A stretch of DNA of 64,000 nucleotides from Paracoccaceae bacterium (lineage in GTDB: Bacteria; Pseudomonadota; Alphaproteobacteria; Rhodobacterales; Rhodobacteraceae), in assembly GCA_011389685.1 (NCBI GenBank), contig JAABTV010000002.1, forward strand, positions 52,328-116,327, in the 5' to 3' direction. Positions 1-9,553 of the stretch are shown piece by piece (position 1 is the first letter of the stretch; each line of letters starts with the position of its first letter). The notes under the pieces were generated by a model. It did no database searches. It was given only the letters and a program-made list of their open reading frames with translations, and had not been told where the DNA came from. Position numbers and translations under genes: made by a program.

Positions 1-1
1 G

Positions 2-748
2 GGCGAGAGCATGTCGGAGCCGGGGAAATACTGGCGCAACAATGTCGCCGGCTCGCTCAACCTGATCGAGGCGGCGGTGGCGGCGGGGTGCATGGATTTC
101 GTGTTCAGTTCGACCTGTGCGACCTATGGCGATCAGGACAACGTGGTTCTGGACGAAAGCTGTGCGCAACGCCCGATCAATGCCTATGGCAAGTCCAAGC
201 GCGCGATCGAGGAGATGCTGGCGGATTTCGGGGCGGCGCATGGGCTGCGATCGGTGATCTTTCGCTATTTCAACGTGGCGGGCGCGGATGAAGAGGCCGA
301 GGTGGGCGAGTTTCACCAGCCCGAGACGCATCTTGTTCCGCTGATCCTCGACGCCGTTGACGGGCGGCGCGGGGCGCTGACGGTGTTCGGCACCGATTAC
401 GATACGCCCGACGGCACATGTATTCGCGATTACGTGCATGTGAGCGACTTGGTCGAGGCGCATGTGCTGGGGCTGCGCTGGCTTGAGGCGGGCAAGGGCA
501 GCCGGGTGTTCAACCTTGGCACCGGGCACGGGTTCTCGGTGCGCGAGGTGATCGCGGCGGCCGAGGCGGTGACGGGGCGAAAGGTGCCCTATATCGAGGG
601 ACCAAGGCGGGCCGGGGATGCGGCCCGGCTGGTTTCCGGGTCGGAGCAGGCCGGGCAGGATCTGGGCTGGACGCCGGGCCGGTCGACGCTGGAGCGGATG
701 ATTTCGGATGCGTGGCGCTGGCACAAGGTGGGCCACTATGAAGAATAG
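2..748 (+). CDS. galE: UDP-glucose 4-epimerase, 5'-truncated by window edge
   Basis: Frame is open to the window edge (GES-MSEPGKYWRNNVAGSLNLIEAA); SSTCATYG, YGKSKRAIE and FRYFNVAGAD motifs typical of GalE. Confidence 0.9.
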   Translation, partial: GESMSEPGKYWRNNVAGSLNLIEAAVAAGCMDFVFSSTCATYGDQDNVVLDESCAQRPINAYGKSKRAIEEMLADFGAAHGLRSVIFRYFNVAGADEEAEVGEFHQPETHLVPLILDAVDGRRGALTVFGTDYDTPDGTCIRDYVHVSDLVEAHVLGLRWLEAGKGSRVFNLGTGHGFSVREVIAAAEAVTGRKVPYIEGPRRAGDAARLVSGSEQAGQDLGWTPGRSTLERMISDAWRWHKVGHYEE

Positions 749-1982
749 ACCCGGCGAGGCGCGGCTGTTGGACCTGACCCGGCTGGTCAGCCGGGCCGGA
801 CGGCTGCCGACCGGGGTGGACCGGGTGGAACTGGCCTATCTGCAGGCGCTGGTCGCGGCGAAGACATCCGCGTTCGGCCTTGTGCGCACGTCGCTGGGTT
901 ACATTCTGCTGGACGAGGACGGCATGCGCGCGATTGCCGAGCGGGTCGAGGGCCGGGTGCCGTGGGGGCCGGCGGACCGGTTGTCGCAACTGTCGCGCAA
1001 GCTTGACCCGGCGCAGCGGCGCGGGCAGTCGGACGCGCGGCGGCTGGCGCGGGCGCGGACCGTGCGGCCGGGATTGAGGCGGATGCTGGCGCGGCATCTG
1101 CCGCAGGGCACGCGCTATTTCAACGTTGGGCATACCGACCTGACCGAGCGGGTGACGAGGGCGGTGAAACAGGGGTTGGGTGGCACGATCAACGTGATGG
1201 TGCATGACACGATCCCGCTGGATCATCCGCTGTTCCAGCGGCCCGAGAGCATCGAGCGATTCCGGTTTATGATGGGGCGGGTCAGCCGCGATGCCGATCT
1301 GGTGATCTATAATTCGCGCCACACCCGCCAGAGCGCCGAGCGTCACCTGGAAGAGATCGGGCGCGTGCCGCCGGGGCTGGTGGCGCGGCTGGGGGTCGAG
1401 CTTCCCGAACCGCGGCCCGGCGACCTTCCAAAGGGAGTGCCGCCCGAGGGGGTCTATTTCGTCACGGTCGGCACGATCGAACCGCGCAAGAACCACGCGC
1501 TTCTGCTCGATATCTGGGAGCGGATGGTGAAGCAGACCATTCCGCAGGAGATGCCGCATCTGCTGATCTGCGGGCAACGGGGATGGATGAACGAGGAGTT
1601 GTTCTTTCGCCTCGACCGGTCCGCCCTTCTGGGCGAGCATATTCACGAATACGGCGATCTGAGCGACGGGGCGGTCGCGGCGCTGCTCGAAGGCGCGGCC
1701 GGCGCGCTTTACCCCAGCCTTGCCGAAGGGTTCGGTCTGCCGATGGCCGAGGCGGCGGCGATGGGGGTTCCGGTGATCTGTGCGGATTTGCCGGTTTACC
1801 GGGAAGTGCTTGGGGATATTCCCGTTTACGCAAGCCTGAAGGACAGCTATCTTTGGCAACGAAGAATAACGTCTTTGGCAGACAGTCAGAGGGCAGGCAA
1901 GGCACGGACCGGTCACGCGGCCAAGGGTTTCGAGCCACCGACCTGGGACAGGCATTTCAACGCTGTCTTAAAGATGGCGTGA
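738..1982 (+). CDS. Glycosyltransferase family 1 (GT4-like)
   Basis: VGTIEPRKNHALLLDIWERM and EGFGLPMAEAAAMGVPVICAD motifs; start likely MKNRPGEARLLDL, internal to ORF 708..1982. Confidence 0.85.
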   Translation: MKNRPGEARLLDLTRLVSRAGRLPTGVDRVELAYLQALVAAKTSAFGLVRTSLGYILLDEDGMRAIAERVEGRVPWGPADRLSQLSRKLDPAQRRGQSDARRLARARTVRPGLRRMLARHLPQGTRYFNVGHTDLTERVTRAVKQGLGGTINVMVHDTIPLDHPLFQRPESIERFRFMMGRVSRDADLVIYNSRHTRQSAERHLEEIGRVPPGLVARLGVELPEPRPGDLPKGVPPEGVYFVTVGTIEPRKNHALLLDIWERMVKQTIPQEMPHLLICGQRGWMNEELFFRLDRSALLGEHIHEYGDLSDGAVAALLEGAAGALYPSLAEGFGLPMAEAAAMGVPVICADLPVYREVLGDIPVYASLKDSYLWQRRITSLADSQRAGKARTGHAAKGFEPPTWDRHFNAVLKMA

Positions 1983-2033
1983 TAAGACCCGGGCGGTTCC
2001 GCGATCTCCTGTCATATGTAAAGAGAGGCGTCA

Positions 2034-3044
2034 TTGGGCGTTGTGCAGTCATACCGTCTGAGGCTTCAGCGCAAGCGCTGGCGTGTCCGCGCCTTTCGCA
2101 AGCGGCGTGAATTGCGGGCCATTTCGGACCGGACGGCGCAAATCAGGCCCGACGACATCCTGCTGTTCTCGACCCAGCGCAACGAGAAGATCCGCCTGCC
2201 CTATTTCCTGCATTACTACCGCGAGATGGGGGTCAATCACTTTCTGATGGTGGACAATGACAGCGACGATGGCAGCCTTGAATACCTGATGAAGCAGCCC
2301 GATGTTTCGGTCTGGCACACGCGCCGGAGCTACAAGCGGTCGCGCTTTGGCGTGGATTGGCTCAACTGGCTGCAATGGCAGCACGGGCACGGGCATTGGA
2401 CGCTGGTGGTCGATCCGGACGAATTCCTGGTCTATCCGTTCTGCGATACAAGGCCGCTGCGCGCGCTGACCGACTGGCTTGATGCGTCGTCGATCAAGTC
2501 GTTCAGCGCGATGCTGCTCGACATGTATCCCAAGGGGCGGATCGACGCGCAGCCCTATCGGGAAGGGCAGAACCCGCTGGAGATCACCAGCTGGTTCGAC
2601 AGCGGCAACTACATGATCCAGAAGAACGGCAAGTTCGGCAACCTGTGGGTTCAGGGCGGGCCGCGGGCGCGGGTGTTCTTTCGCGACATGCCGGAAAAGG
2701 CGCCGGCCTTGAACAAGGTGCCGCTGGTCAAGTGGGACCGGCGCTATGCCTATGTCAGTTCGACCCACATGCTTTTGCCGCGGGGTTTGAACCTTGTCTA
2801 TGACGAGTGGGGCGGCGAAAAGGCCAGTGGCGTGCTCTTGCACACGAAATTCCTTGACACCTTCACCGCCAAGGCGCGCGAAGAGCTTGACCGCAAGCAG
2901 CATTACGCCGCCAGCATCGAATACAGGGCCTATGCCGAGAACCTTGCCCGCAACCCCGAGCTTTGGTGCAAATGGAGCGAGAAATACATCAACTGGCGCC
3001 AGCTTGAAATCCTCGGGCTGATGTCCAAGGGGAACTGGGCATGA
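2034..3044 (+). CDS. Glycosyltransferase family 2-like protein
   Basis: RNEKIRLPYFLHYYREMGVNHFLMVDNDSDDGS...VVDPDEFLVYP pattern of GT2/GT92-type enzymes. Confidence 0.75.
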   Translation: MGVVQSYRLRLQRKRWRVRAFRKRRELRAISDRTAQIRPDDILLFSTQRNEKIRLPYFLHYYREMGVNHFLMVDNDSDDGSLEYLMKQPDVSVWHTRRSYKRSRFGVDWLNWLQWQHGHGHWTLVVDPDEFLVYPFCDTRPLRALTDWLDASSIKSFSAMLLDMYPKGRIDAQPYREGQNPLEITSWFDSGNYMIQKNGKFGNLWVQGGPRARVFFRDMPEKAPALNKVPLVKWDRRYAYVSSTHMLLPRGLNLVYDEWGGEKASGVLLHTKFLDTFTAKAREELDRKQHYAASIEYRAYAENLARNPELWCKWSEKYINWRQLEILGLMSKGNWA

Positions 3045-4801
3045 CGCACCGACCGCCGCATTGGGGCAGTGTCGGCATCGTGATGCTGGTGCATACCGCG
3101 CTGGACCGGGCCGAGCAGGTGGCGCGGCACTGGCATGCGGCGGGGTGCCCGATGGTCATCCATTGCGACAAGTCCACGCCGCGGCACGCCTATGAGGCGT
3201 TTCGCGCGGCGCTGGCGGACCTGACGGATATCAGGTTCTCGCGGCGTCATCGCTGTGAATGGGGCACATGGGGCATTGTCGCGGCGACACAGGAAGCCAG
3301 CGAGTTGATGCTGGAGGAGTTTGAGAAGGTGCGGCATGTCTATCTGGCCAGCGGGTCATGCCTGCCGCTGCGCCCGGTGCAGGCGTTGATCGACTATCTG
3401 GCCGAGCGGCCGCGCACCGATTTCATCGAAAGCGCGACAACGGCGGATGTGCCCTGGACGGTTGGGGGATTGGACGAGGAACGTTTTACCCTGCGGTTTC
3501 CGTTCTCGTGGAAGCGGCAGCGGCATCTGTTCGACCGTTACGTGGCGATCCAGCGGGCGATCGGGTTCAAGCGCAAGGTGCCCCATAACATCCTGCCGCA
3601 TATGGGCAGCCAGTGGTGGTGCCTGACCCGGCAAACCCTGTCGGCGATCCTGCAAGACCCGGAGCGGGCGACCTATGACCGCTTTTTCCGGCGGGTCTGG
3701 ATCCCCGACGAGAGTTATTTCCAGACGCTGGCGCGGCTTTATTCGACCAATATCGAGAGCCGGTCGCTGACCCTGTCGAAGTTCGATTTCCAGGGCAAGC
3801 CGCATATCTTCTATGACGATCACCTGCAATTGTTGCGGCGGTCGGATTGTTTCGTGGCGCGCAAGATCTGGGCCCATGCCGACCGTATTTACGATGCGTT
3901 CCTGACCGGTCCCGAGGGCGCAATGAGCCGGACCGAGCCGAACCCCGGCAAGATCGACCGGATTTTCGCCAAGGCGGTGGAGCGGCGCACGCGCGGGCGG
4001 CCGGGTCTTTTCATGCAAAGCCGCTTTCCCAACGAGGGCTGGGAGAACGGCAGGACCGGCGGGCCATATTCGGTGTTTCAGGGATTTGCCGAACTGTTCG
4101 AGGATTTCGAACCGTGGCTGGCCAAGGCCACCGGGGCGCGGGTGCATGGGCATCTGTTCGCGCCGGAGCGGGTGGAATATGACGGCGAGCAGCCGGTGAT
4201 CAACGGCGCGCTGTCAGACAGTGCGGCGACCCGCGATTATAACCGCAAGGCGTTTCTGACCAGCCTGATCTGGAACACGCGCGGCGAACGGCAATGTTTT
4301 CAGCTTGGCCCCGCCGACATCCCCTGCCCCGGCAAGACCCCGGAAGACGAGCCCGACATGGATCTGAGCTGGATGATCGCGGGTGACCCCAATGCCCAGG
4401 TCAGCGTGATCAGCGGGGCCTGGGCCGTGCCGCTGTTCAAATCGAACCTCAATTTCGCTGATATCCGGGCCGAGGCGGCGCGGCTTCAGAAGATCGAGAG
4501 CGAGCATCTCGACGTGCTGCGCAGCCCCTATTCCAAGGCGCGCATCCGTATCTGGACGATGGCGGATTTCATCGAAAGCCCGATGGAATCGCTTCAGACC
4601 ATCATCGACGAGATCGGCAACAAGGGGCTGCGGCGGCTGGCCGAGGCACCGCGCATGACCGATCTTTCGGGGTTCGGCCAGTTCCTACAGAACCTCAAGA
4701 ACCAGGGGATGCACCCCTATCTGATGGGCGATTTCCCGGTGGTGGGCGAACCGGTCGGAACGGATAACGGCAAGCCCCGCAAACCCTATCTGGTGCAATA
4801 G
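3041..4801 (+). CDS. Core-2/I-branching (GT14)-like glycosyltransferase with a large C-terminal extension
   Basis: N-terminus VGIVMLVHTALDRAEQVARHW...VIHCDKS...YLASGSCLPLRP...GSQWWCLTRQT resembles beta-xylosyltransferase/GT14; ~250 aa C-terminal domain of unknown function. Confidence 0.7.
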   Translation: MTHRPPHWGSVGIVMLVHTALDRAEQVARHWHAAGCPMVIHCDKSTPRHAYEAFRAALADLTDIRFSRRHRCEWGTWGIVAATQEASELMLEEFEKVRHVYLASGSCLPLRPVQALIDYLAERPRTDFIESATTADVPWTVGGLDEERFTLRFPFSWKRQRHLFDRYVAIQRAIGFKRKVPHNILPHMGSQWWCLTRQTLSAILQDPERATYDRFFRRVWIPDESYFQTLARLYSTNIESRSLTLSKFDFQGKPHIFYDDHLQLLRRSDCFVARKIWAHADRIYDAFLTGPEGAMSRTEPNPGKIDRIFAKAVERRTRGRPGLFMQSRFPNEGWENGRTGGPYSVFQGFAELFEDFEPWLAKATGARVHGHLFAPERVEYDGEQPVINGALSDSAATRDYNRKAFLTSLIWNTRGERQCFQLGPADIPCPGKTPEDEPDMDLSWMIAGDPNAQVSVISGAWAVPLFKSNLNFADIRAEAARLQKIESEHLDVLRSPYSKARIRIWTMADFIESPMESLQTIIDEIGNKGLRRLAEAPRMTDLSGFGQFLQNLKNQGMHPYLMGDFPVVGEPVGTDNGKPRKPYLVQ

Positions 4802-6229
4802 ATGCAAAGCCCCTTTGATTACTTCGTCATTTTCGCAGAGATGCGGACCGGTTCGAATTTCCTTGAATCGAACCTCAACGCGTTTCCCGGGATTTCCTGC
4901 CTGGGCGAGGCGTTCAATCCGCATTTCATCGGCTATCCCAACCGCGAGGAGTGCCTTGGCGTGAGCGAAGAGGCACGCAATAGCGACCCGATGACGCTCA
5001 TCCATGCGGTCAGGAATGCGCAGGGCATCGCCGGATTCCGGTTCTTTCACGATCACGACCCGAGAATTCTGGAACCCATCCTGACCGATCCGCGCTGTGC
5101 CAAGATCATCCTGACGCGCAACCCGGTCGAAAGCTATGTCAGCTGGAAGATCGCGCAGGCGACCGGGCAATGGAAGCTGACCAATGTGCGCAAGCGCAAG
5201 GAAGCCAGGGCGCGGTTCGACGCGGGCGAGTTCAAGGCGCATCTCGAAGAGTTGCAGGATTTCCAGGTGATGTTGCTCAGGGCGCTTCAGACCACGGGGC
5301 AGACCGCGTTCCATGTCGCCTATGAGGATCTGCAGGATGTCGAGGTGATGAACGGCATCGCGAAATGGCTGGGTCAGCCGGACCGGCTCGACAATCTGGA
5401 AAAGAACCTCAAGCGGCAGAACCCCGAGCCGATTTCCGAGAAGGTGGAAAATTTCGACGAGATGCGCGCAGCACTTGCCGATCTGGACCGGTTCAACCTG
5501 AGCCGGACTCCGAATTTCGAGCCGCGCCGCGGGGCGGTGGTGCCAAGCTATGTCGCCTGCGCGCGGGCGCCGCTGATGTATCTGCCGATCCGGTCGGCGC
5601 CCGAGGCCGAAGTCCGGGCATGGATGGCCGCGCTTGACGGGGTGGACGAGGCGGCGCTGCTGAGCGATTTCAACCAGAAGAGCCTGCGCCACTGGATGCG
5701 GAGCCATCCGGGGCATCGGTCGTTCACCGTGCTGCGGCATCCGGTGGCGCGGGCGCATCATGCCTTTGTCAGCCGCATCCTGATGACCGGTCCGGGCAGT
5801 TTCGCCGGCATCCGCAAGACCCTGCGCCGGGTTCACAAGCTGCCCATTCCCGCCGAGGCGCCCGATGCTTCATGGGGCCCGGTCGAGCATCGCGCCGCGT
5901 TTCTGGCGTTCCTCGATTTCGTCAAGGCAAACCTTTCGGGGCAAAGCGCGGTGCGCCAGGACGGGGCCTGGGCCAGCCAGGCGGGCATCCTGCAAGGCAT
6001 GGGGAGTTTCGCCCTGCCCGATTTCGTGCTGCGCGAGGAGGAGCTGGCCGCCTACCTGCCCGCGATTGCCCAGCAGGTGGGATATGGCGATGCGCCGGAC
6101 CCGGGCGCGGCGCCTGCCGAGGGGCCGGTCACGCTTGCCGAGATCTATGACGGGGAGATCGAGGCCGCGGCGCAGGACGCCTATCAGCGCGATTACATGG
6201 TCTTTGGCTTCGGGGCGTGGCGGGAGTGA
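4802..6229 (+). CDS. Stf0/NodH-like sulfotransferase with a second sulfotransferase-like half
   Basis: FAEMRTGSNFLESNLNAFPGISCLGEAFNP and ILTRNPVESYVSWKIA in the N-half; FTVLRHPVARAHHAFVSRIL in the C-half. Confidence 0.75.
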   Translation: MQSPFDYFVIFAEMRTGSNFLESNLNAFPGISCLGEAFNPHFIGYPNREECLGVSEEARNSDPMTLIHAVRNAQGIAGFRFFHDHDPRILEPILTDPRCAKIILTRNPVESYVSWKIAQATGQWKLTNVRKRKEARARFDAGEFKAHLEELQDFQVMLLRALQTTGQTAFHVAYEDLQDVEVMNGIAKWLGQPDRLDNLEKNLKRQNPEPISEKVENFDEMRAALADLDRFNLSRTPNFEPRRGAVVPSYVACARAPLMYLPIRSAPEAEVRAWMAALDGVDEAALLSDFNQKSLRHWMRSHPGHRSFTVLRHPVARAHHAFVSRILMTGPGSFAGIRKTLRRVHKLPIPAEAPDASWGPVEHRAAFLAFLDFVKANLSGQSAVRQDGAWASQAGILQGMGSFALPDFVLREEELAAYLPAIAQQVGYGDAPDPGAAPAEGPVTLAEIYDGEIEAAAQDAYQRDYMVFGFGAWRE

Positions 6230-6314
6230 TCCAGAGCGTGTTGCGTCGAATGGGATTCGGCTGACGTCTAACGAAAGGACAACGCCCGCCCTTGGAGCCG
6301 GTCGGGCACTGCCC

Positions 6315-6330
6315 GGGCTGCAAGCAGCCC
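6315..6330. terminator. Strong hairpin in convergent intergenic region (possible bidirectional terminator, no clear U-tract)
   Basis: GGGCTG-CAAG-CAGCCC perfect stem, flanked by GCAC (6306-6309) and GTGC (6331-6334). Confidence 0.35.
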
Positions 6331-6363
6331 GTGCGGGGTGCCTTCGATTGAGGGCAACACGCC

Positions 6364-6828
6364 CTATGCAGCCTGAACCGACTGGTTCTCGGTCAGGATG
6401 GTATAAAGCGTGGCCGGGTCGGAATTGGCCCGCAGCTTGGTGCAGACATCGGCGTCACGCAGGGTGCGGGACACCCGGGCCAGTGCCTTGAGATGTTCGA
6501 CGCCGGCCTCTTTCGGGGCGAAGAGCGCGAAGGCGATATCGACCGGCTGACGGTCAACCGCTTCGAATTCGATGGGCTTTTCCAGCAACACGAAAACACC
6601 GACCACCTGATCGACATCTTCGATGCGGGCATGTGGCAGGGCGACGCCATGGCCGACCCCGGTCGGACCGAGGCTCTCGCGTTCGAGCAAGGCATCCACC
6701 GCGCGGGTGGTGTTGATGCCATAGACCGCATTCGCGATCTCGCCCATTTCATGAAGCAGGCGCTTCTTGCTCGAGGCGGTCGAGATGACCTTGACCGCCT
6801 CCACCTTGAGGATCTTGGAAAGTTCCAT
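6364..6828 (-). CDS. ptsN: PTS IIA-like nitrogen regulatory protein PtsN
   Basis: RESLGPTGVGHGVALPHARIEDVDQVVGVF: EIIA-Ntr active-site His context; located next to hpf and lpt genes. Confidence 0.92.
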   Translation of the reverse strand: MELSKILKVEAVKVISTASSKKRLLHEMGEIANAVYGINTTRAVDALLERESLGPTGVGHGVALPHARIEDVDQVVGVFVLLEKPIEFEAVDRQPVDIAFALFAPKEAGVEHLKALARVSRTLRDADVCTKLRANSDPATLYTILTENQSVQAA

Positions 6829-6878
6829 ATCTGTCTCTGTCGCTCCGACAATGCGGGACGCGGTGCGACCCGGTTGCC

Positions 6879-7448
6879 TCAGTTTTGCGGGTCGATCCAG
6901 CCGATATTGCCGTCATCGCGGCGATATACGACGTTCAGCCCGTCTTTACCCTCTTTGCGGAAGACAAGAACCGGGGCGCCCGCGAGTTCCATATGCATGA
7001 CCGCCTCTCCGACGGAGAGGGATGGAATGCTGGTTTCCATCTCGGCCACGATGATGGGTTGAAGGTTCTCGGGCTCCGAATCCTCGTCTTCGTGATCTGA
7101 GGCGAGGATATACGAGGACGCCTGCATGAGTTCAACCGGTTCACCGCGGTCGCGGTGGTGATCTTTCAACCGACGCTTGTAGCGGCGCAACTGCTTTTCC
7201 ATCTTGCCCGCGCAAGCGTCGAAAGCGGAATAGATTTCATTGGCATGGGCCTTGGCCGAGGCGGTCAGCCCGGTCGAGAGATGCACGAGGGCTTCGCAGA
7301 CAAACTCGTGCGCGCTTTTGGAAAAGATGATGTTCGCATCGGTGGGGCGTTCGGCATATTTGCTGATCACCGCGCCAAGTTCTTCCTGAACATGGGTTTG
7401 CAGCGCGGTGCCGATGTCGATGTGTTTTCCGCTGATCTGATAGCGCAT
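6879..7448 (-). CDS. hpf: Ribosome hibernation promoting factor, long form
   Basis: MRYQISGKHIDIGTALQTHVQEEL; C-terminal dimerisation domain SLSVGEAVMHMELAGAPVLVFRKEGKDGLNVVYRRDDGNIGWIDP. Confidence 0.92.
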   Translation of the reverse strand: MRYQISGKHIDIGTALQTHVQEELGAVISKYAERPTDANIIFSKSAHEFVCEALVHLSTGLTASAKAHANEIYSAFDACAGKMEKQLRRYKRRLKDHHRDRGEPVELMQASSYILASDHEDEDSEPENLQPIIVAEMETSIPSLSVGEAVMHMELAGAPVLVFRKEGKDGLNVVYRRDDGNIGWIDPQN

Positions 7449-7675
7449 CTTGTCTCCTTTGCGTGACAATTCGGGCATTTTCCGGGGCTTTGCCACGGCT
7501 GTTATTTTTCCCGAATGCTGAAACATGACTGCCGGGATTCCTGTTCGCCATTGTCCCCTGACATGCAGGTCAAAACGCGGGGCGGGTCAATATCCACGGC
7601 TGTCATGAAATTATTCTGAAGCAATCAAAGCGGGCAAGTCAATCAAATCCGGTGCGCATCGCGACAGGTTTACCG

Positions 7676-8446
7676 TCAGGAGATTCGAAAGTTCTCACCC
7701 AGGTAGACGCGGCGCACATTCTCGTTTTCCACCACGTCGGCGGGGCTGCCTGACATCAGGACCTTGCCATCGTGCAGGATATAGGCGCGGTCGACGATTT
7801 CGAGGGTTTCGCGCACATTATGATCGGTAATCAGCACACCGATGCCGCGTTTCCTGAGATCGGCGACCAGGTGGCGGATGTCGTTCACGCTGATCGGGTC
7901 GACCCCGGCGAAGGGTTCGTCGAGCAGGAGGTAGTTGGGGTTGGCCGCAAGGCAGCGGGCGATTTCGACGCGGCGGCGCTCACCGCCCGAAAGGGCCAGC
8001 GCGGGGGCGCGGCGCAGATGTTCGATGGAAAAATCCGACAGCAGCTCTTCGAGCCGTTCGCGGCGCTTGTGGCGGTCGGATTCCGAGATTTCGAGCACCG
8101 AGAGGATGTTGTCCTCGACGCTCATGCCGCGAAAGATCGACATTTCCTGCGGCAGGTAACCGATGCCCAGTTTCGCGCGGCGATACATCGGCAGGCCGGT
8201 CACGTCGCGCCCGTCGACCAGCACCTGCCCACCCTCGGGAAAGATCAGCCCGCAGATCGCATAGAAACAGGTCGTCTTGCCCGACCCGTTGGGACCGAGC
8301 AGGCCGACCACCTCGCCGCGTTGCAGATCCATGGTGACATCGCGGATGACAACGCGTTTCTTGTAGCTTTTGCGCAGGTTTCGAATGCGCAGGCCCGAGC
8401 TTCCCTCGGTGAGCGTGAGGCCGGGTTTCGCGGATCCGTCACTCAT
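7676..8446 (-). CDS. lptB: LPS export ABC transporter ATP-binding protein LptB
   Basis: Walker A GPNGSGKTT, LSGGERRRVEIARCLA, LLLDEPFAGVDPISV; adjacent lptA/lptC. Confidence 0.95.
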   Translation of the reverse strand: MSDGSAKPGLTLTEGSSGLRIRNLRKSYKKRVVIRDVTMDLQRGEVVGLLGPNGSGKTTCFYAICGLIFPEGGQVLVDGRDVTGLPMYRRAKLGIGYLPQEMSIFRGMSVEDNILSVLEISESDRHKRRERLEELLSDFSIEHLRRAPALALSGGERRRVEIARCLAANPNYLLLDEPFAGVDPISVNDIRHLVADLRKRGIGVLITDHNVRETLEIVDRAYILHDGKVLMSGSPADVVENENVRRVYLGENFRIS

Positions 8447-8933
8447 TGGATTGCAGCACGGTTCTGACGCGGCCCTCCATCCGGGCGGTGCCATCGCGGG
8501 TATCGACGGTCATCCGGTCGGCGGTGATTGCCGATTGACCCTGCACCAGCAGCACGTCGCCCTGCATGAAGATCGTGCCGCTTTCGACCGCGTAATCGGC
8601 AGTGGCGGCTTCGGCAGAATCCTCGCCCGAGACCAGCGTGACGCCACCCGACGCCTTGAGCCGCTGGATACGGCTTCCGGCCTGATCGTAGAACACCTCG
8701 ACCCGGGGGGCGGAGAGGCGCATCTCGCCCTGCACGATCAACACGTCGCCGGTAAAGATCGCGGTGCCGTCATCCTGATCGACCGAAAGCGTCTCGGCGG
8801 TGACCTCGACCGGTTGGGAGGGGTCCTGTTCGACATCGCCAAAGGCGATCTGGGCCCCCTGTGCGGCCATGGTCACAGGCAGGAGGGCGAGGCACAGGGC
8901 GACGGCGAGGGAGCGCAAGACTGGTTTTTTCAC
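8439..8933 (-). CDS. lptA: LPS transport periplasmic protein LptA
   Basis: OstA-like repeats with signal peptide (VKKPVLRSLAVALCLALLPVTMAAQG); likely GTG start overlapping the lptC region; position next to lptB. Confidence 0.88.
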   Translation of the reverse strand: MKKPVLRSLAVALCLALLPVTMAAQGAQIAFGDVEQDPSQPVEVTAETLSVDQDDGTAIFTGDVLIVQGEMRLSAPRVEVFYDQAGSRIQRLKASGGVTLVSGEDSAEAATADYAVESGTIFMQGDVLLVQGQSAITADRMTVDTRDGTARMEGRVRTVLQSNE

Positions 8934-8937
8934 TGGA

Positions 8938-9552
8938 TTATTCCTTGGTATCCGGGGGATCATATACCAGCTTGATGCCATCGGTGAAGAGCAGCCTTGC
9001 ATTTTCGCCATTCTCATCGGTGGTCAGAACCATGCGCCCGGCGGTAAAACGCCCTGTAGGCCCGTCTCCCGCGACCGGGCCGGGAGTTTCGGCGTGGACG
9101 CTGCGCATGCCGGAGATCAGGTGATCGGTGGTGACGGAATAGCCTGTGGAACTGGTCACCACGACATCGCCGATCAACTCGGCCCGGTCATCGCGTTGAT
9201 CGACGATCCCTTCCTGAGCGGTGAAGGTGATCACCGCGCCGCTGGCGAGGGTGATGCGGGCGGAGAGCGTATCGGCAAGACCGCGCGACGGGTTCTCGGG
9301 ATCAGGCCAGGCCGAGGTCGAGCGGAACAGGATCAGGTCGCCGTTTTCCGTGGCGCCGGCGAATTCGGGCGCGGTGACCCGTTCGTCGCGGGCCCGTTCG
9401 CGCAGATCGATGGTGGTGAAAGGGATCGTGGTCGCCGGGTCGATGTTGCGCGACAGAAGGAACAGCGTGGAGAGAATGCCCAGCGCGGCAAGCGGCAGCA
9501 GGATCTTGAGCCACGCGACGAGGCGCGAATAGAAATCGCCCCGTGCCGACAT
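8938..9552 (-). CDS. lptC: LPS export protein LptC
   Basis: Single N-terminal TM (LVAWLKILLPLAALGILSTLFLLSR); order lptC-lptA-lptB. Confidence 0.88.
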   Translation of the reverse strand: MSARGDFYSRLVAWLKILLPLAALGILSTLFLLSRNIDPATTIPFTTIDLRERARDERVTAPEFAGATENGDLILFRSTSAWPDPENPSRGLADTLSARITLASGAVITFTAQEGIVDQRDDRAELIGDVVVTSSTGYSVTTDHLISGMRSVHAETPGPVAGDGPTGRFTAGRMVLTTDENGENARLLFTDGIKLVYDPPDTKE

Positions 9553-9553
9553 C

